A stretch of DNA of 22,788 bases from SHZI01 sp964384525 (GTDB taxonomy: Bacteria; Pseudomonadota; Gammaproteobacteria; Steroidobacterales; GCA-2729495). How positions within the stretch are numbered: the first letter of the stretch is position 1; every line of letters begins with the position of its first letter. The notes under the pieces are model-generated. The model saw only the letters and a program-made list of their open reading frames with translations. It searched no databases and was not told the DNA's origin. The stretch lies in assembly GCA_964384525.1 (NCBI GenBank), contig CAYLKO010000045.1:1-22788 (forward strand), written 5' to 3'. Of the stretch, positions 21,462 through 22,788 are shown one piece after another. The translations under genes were made by a program, and so were the position numbers.

Positions 21462-22484
21462 ATGAGCGACAACGCACGACAGCCCACGACAACCACCGAG
21501 GCACAGATTCCCGAAGACGTGCTGATCCTGCTGCCGGTCCGGAACACCGTGGTTTTCCCCGGCGCCGTGATTCCATTGACGATCGGGCGCCGGGTGTCCA
21601 TTGCGGCCGCAGAGGAAGCCGCCCGCAGCGGACGCCGCATCGGTCTGGTCATGCAGCGCGATCCGTCGGTGGATGAACCGACCAGTGCCGACCTGCACCC
21701 GGTGGGCACCATTGCGCGCATCGTGCGCTACTTCACCGCCCGCGATGGCACGCAGCATGTCGTGTGCCAGGGCGAGCAGCGCTTTCGTGTGCTGGATTAC
21801 CTCCCCGGCCTGCCCTTCATGGCGGCCCGCTTCGACCTCATCCACGAGCCGGCCAGCGAAGCGGCGGCGCTCGAAGCCCGGGCGCTGATCCTCAAGGAAC
21901 GGGCGCTGGAGGGCATCGCCCTCCTGCCGCAGTCCATGCCGGAACTGGCGGGCGTCATCCAGCAGATCGACGATCCCGGCCAGCTGGCGGATCTGGTCGC
22001 GGGCTTTCTCGACATCAAGGCCGAGCAGAAGCAGGAAATGCTGGAAATGTTCGACGTTCAGCAGCGCCTGGATCGCGTGCTGGATCTGCTGTCGCATCAG
22101 GTGGAAGTGCTCAAGCTGTCACGCCATGTCGACGAGCAGACCAAGGAGACACTCGGCGATCGCCAGCGCGAGTTCTACCTGCGCGAGCAACTGCGGACGA
22201 TCCAGAAGGAGCTGGGTGACACCGAAGAGGTTGCCGAACTCGACGAACTGCGCGAGGCCATCGAAAACGCCGGGATGCCGGAGGAAGCCCTGACCCAGGC
22301 CCGCAAGGAATTGAAGCGTCTCGCCCAGATGCCGGAAGCGGCCGGCGAGAACTCCATGATCCGCACCTACCTCGACTGGCTGGTGACGCTGCCGTGGGCA
22401 AAGCTGGACCCCGAGAGCATCGATATTGCCAGAGCGCGCGAGGTGCTGGAACCAGATCACTTCGGCCTGGACAAGGTCAAGAAG
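21462..22484 (+). CDS. lon: Lon protease, N-terminal part only
   Basis: Lon is the ATP-dependent serine protease that removes damaged and regulatory proteins in the cytosol. Residues 1-341 are visible: the N-terminal substrate-binding domain (VLILLPVRNTVVFPGAVIPL, HPVGTIARIVRYFTARDGT, QGEQRFRVLDYLPGLPFMAA) and the following helical region (QREFYLREQLRTIQKELGD, then SMIRTYLDWLVTLPWAKLD, HFGLDKVKK). The sequence leaves the Lon family right after DKVKK, where RI(L/I)EYLAV should follow. The AAA+ module (Walker A/B) and Ser-Lys protease are absent. The ATG has a GAAGGTGAG site upstream. The cut coincides with a change to an unrelated protein in the same frame, so the gene is probably intact in the organism and broken by assembly. 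Confidence 0.93.
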
Positions 22485-22788
22485 CACGTATCGGTGTGGT
22501 GGGGCACGGGCGCACAGGCACCGCAGCTGATGGCCGACAACGAGGTGCAGTACGCGGACGTGTACTCCGGGCGGGTCGCCGGGAACGCGAAGTACGGCTT
22601 CACCTTCAACCAGGGCAACCTGGCCATCGGCTACTTCGTCATCCCGCAGGGCGCGGCCGACGACCAGCGCGTGGCCGCCTACCGCCTGCTGCGCGAGTTC
22701 ACCCTCCCGGAGAACCAGGCCGAGGCCGCCAAGGTGATCTCGTACACCGGCAACAGCCCGAACCTGGATCCGCTGTTGCCCAAGGACA
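22485..22788 (+). CDS. C-terminal part of a PotD-like solute-binding protein, fused in frame to lon
   Basis: From about 22485 the frame reads VSVWWGTGAQAPQLMADNEV, then VYSGRVAGNAKYGFTFNQGN, LAIGYFVIPQGAADDQRVAA, YRLLREFTLPENQAEAAKVI and YTGNSPNLDPLLPK, open to the window edge. This matches the C-terminal lobe of spermidine/putrescine-type periplasmic binding proteins (the IP-GA segment, then PENQAEAAKVISYTGNSPN). The N-terminal lobe and signal peptide are missing. Codon choice is almost exclusively G/C-ending. A Lon-binding-protein fusion makes no known biological sense, since one partner is cytosolic and the other extracytoplasmic. A misassembly or chimeric read is the favoured explanation. 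Confidence 0.75.

Noticed and set aside
1..22788. tRNA, rRNA or riboswitch
   Set aside because: None was recognised by eye. In particular no TPP riboswitch could be judged near thiL because its 5' region is outside the window.

Overview
The window is 22.8 kb of mostly high-GC DNA that looks proteobacterial: a thiL-hppA pair, two TonB-dependent receptors, a lipobox-containing protein set, a NodIJ-type ABC exporter and lon. It reads like a scaffold from a draft or metagenome assembly. Two runs of ten Ns (3169-3178 and 9953-9962) fall inside copies of the same dispersed repeat, and the last ~300 bases seem to belong to an unrelated gene. Taxonomy below phylum cannot be fixed from sequence alone.

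Layout. (1) 1-3006: housekeeping segment, with the 3' part of thiL followed by a complete K+-independent proton-pumping pyrophosphatase (hppA). (2) 3007-6605: a minus-strand two-gene unit, a DUF262/DUF1524/RAMA protein resembling modification-dependent restriction enzymes followed 9 bp later by a DUF3293 protein. It is bracketed by two imperfect direct repeats, each made of an hppA 3' end plus one dispersed-repeat copy. (3) 6796-8480: a lower-GC run of three small minus-strand genes encoding lipoproteins. They are separated by integron attC-like sites and look like cassettes without a visible integrase. (4) 8700-11763: toxin-antitoxin zone with a truncated hicB, mntA-hepT, a Tat-exported dienelactone-hydrolase-like enzyme and parDE. 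(5) 11984-14812: a stand-alone ModE-type regulator next to a TonB-dependent receptor, with two palindromes of the ModE operator form CGTTAT-N12-ATAACG, then a beheaded downstream gene. (6) 14714-17953: an ion-channel protein and a second TonB-dependent receptor. (7) 18277-18926: vapBC. (8) 19107-22484: NodIJ-like ABC exporter, a small coiled-coil membrane protein, and the N-terminal third of Lon. (9) 22485-22788: in-frame continuation into the C-terminal part of a PotD-like solute-binding protein, probably a misjoin.

The strongest biological unit is the ModE-like regulator plus receptor. The sequence supports a locally controlled outer-membrane importer that responds, directly or indirectly, to molybdate or tungstate. 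The most unusual structural feature is a family of ~145-bp elements with ~30-bp inverted ends and an internal hairpin. They sit just past gene ends between 3.0 and 19.1 kb and are absent from the two housekeeping flanks. With the toxin-antitoxin loci, restriction-like gene and cassettes, they mark the middle of the window as accessory DNA.
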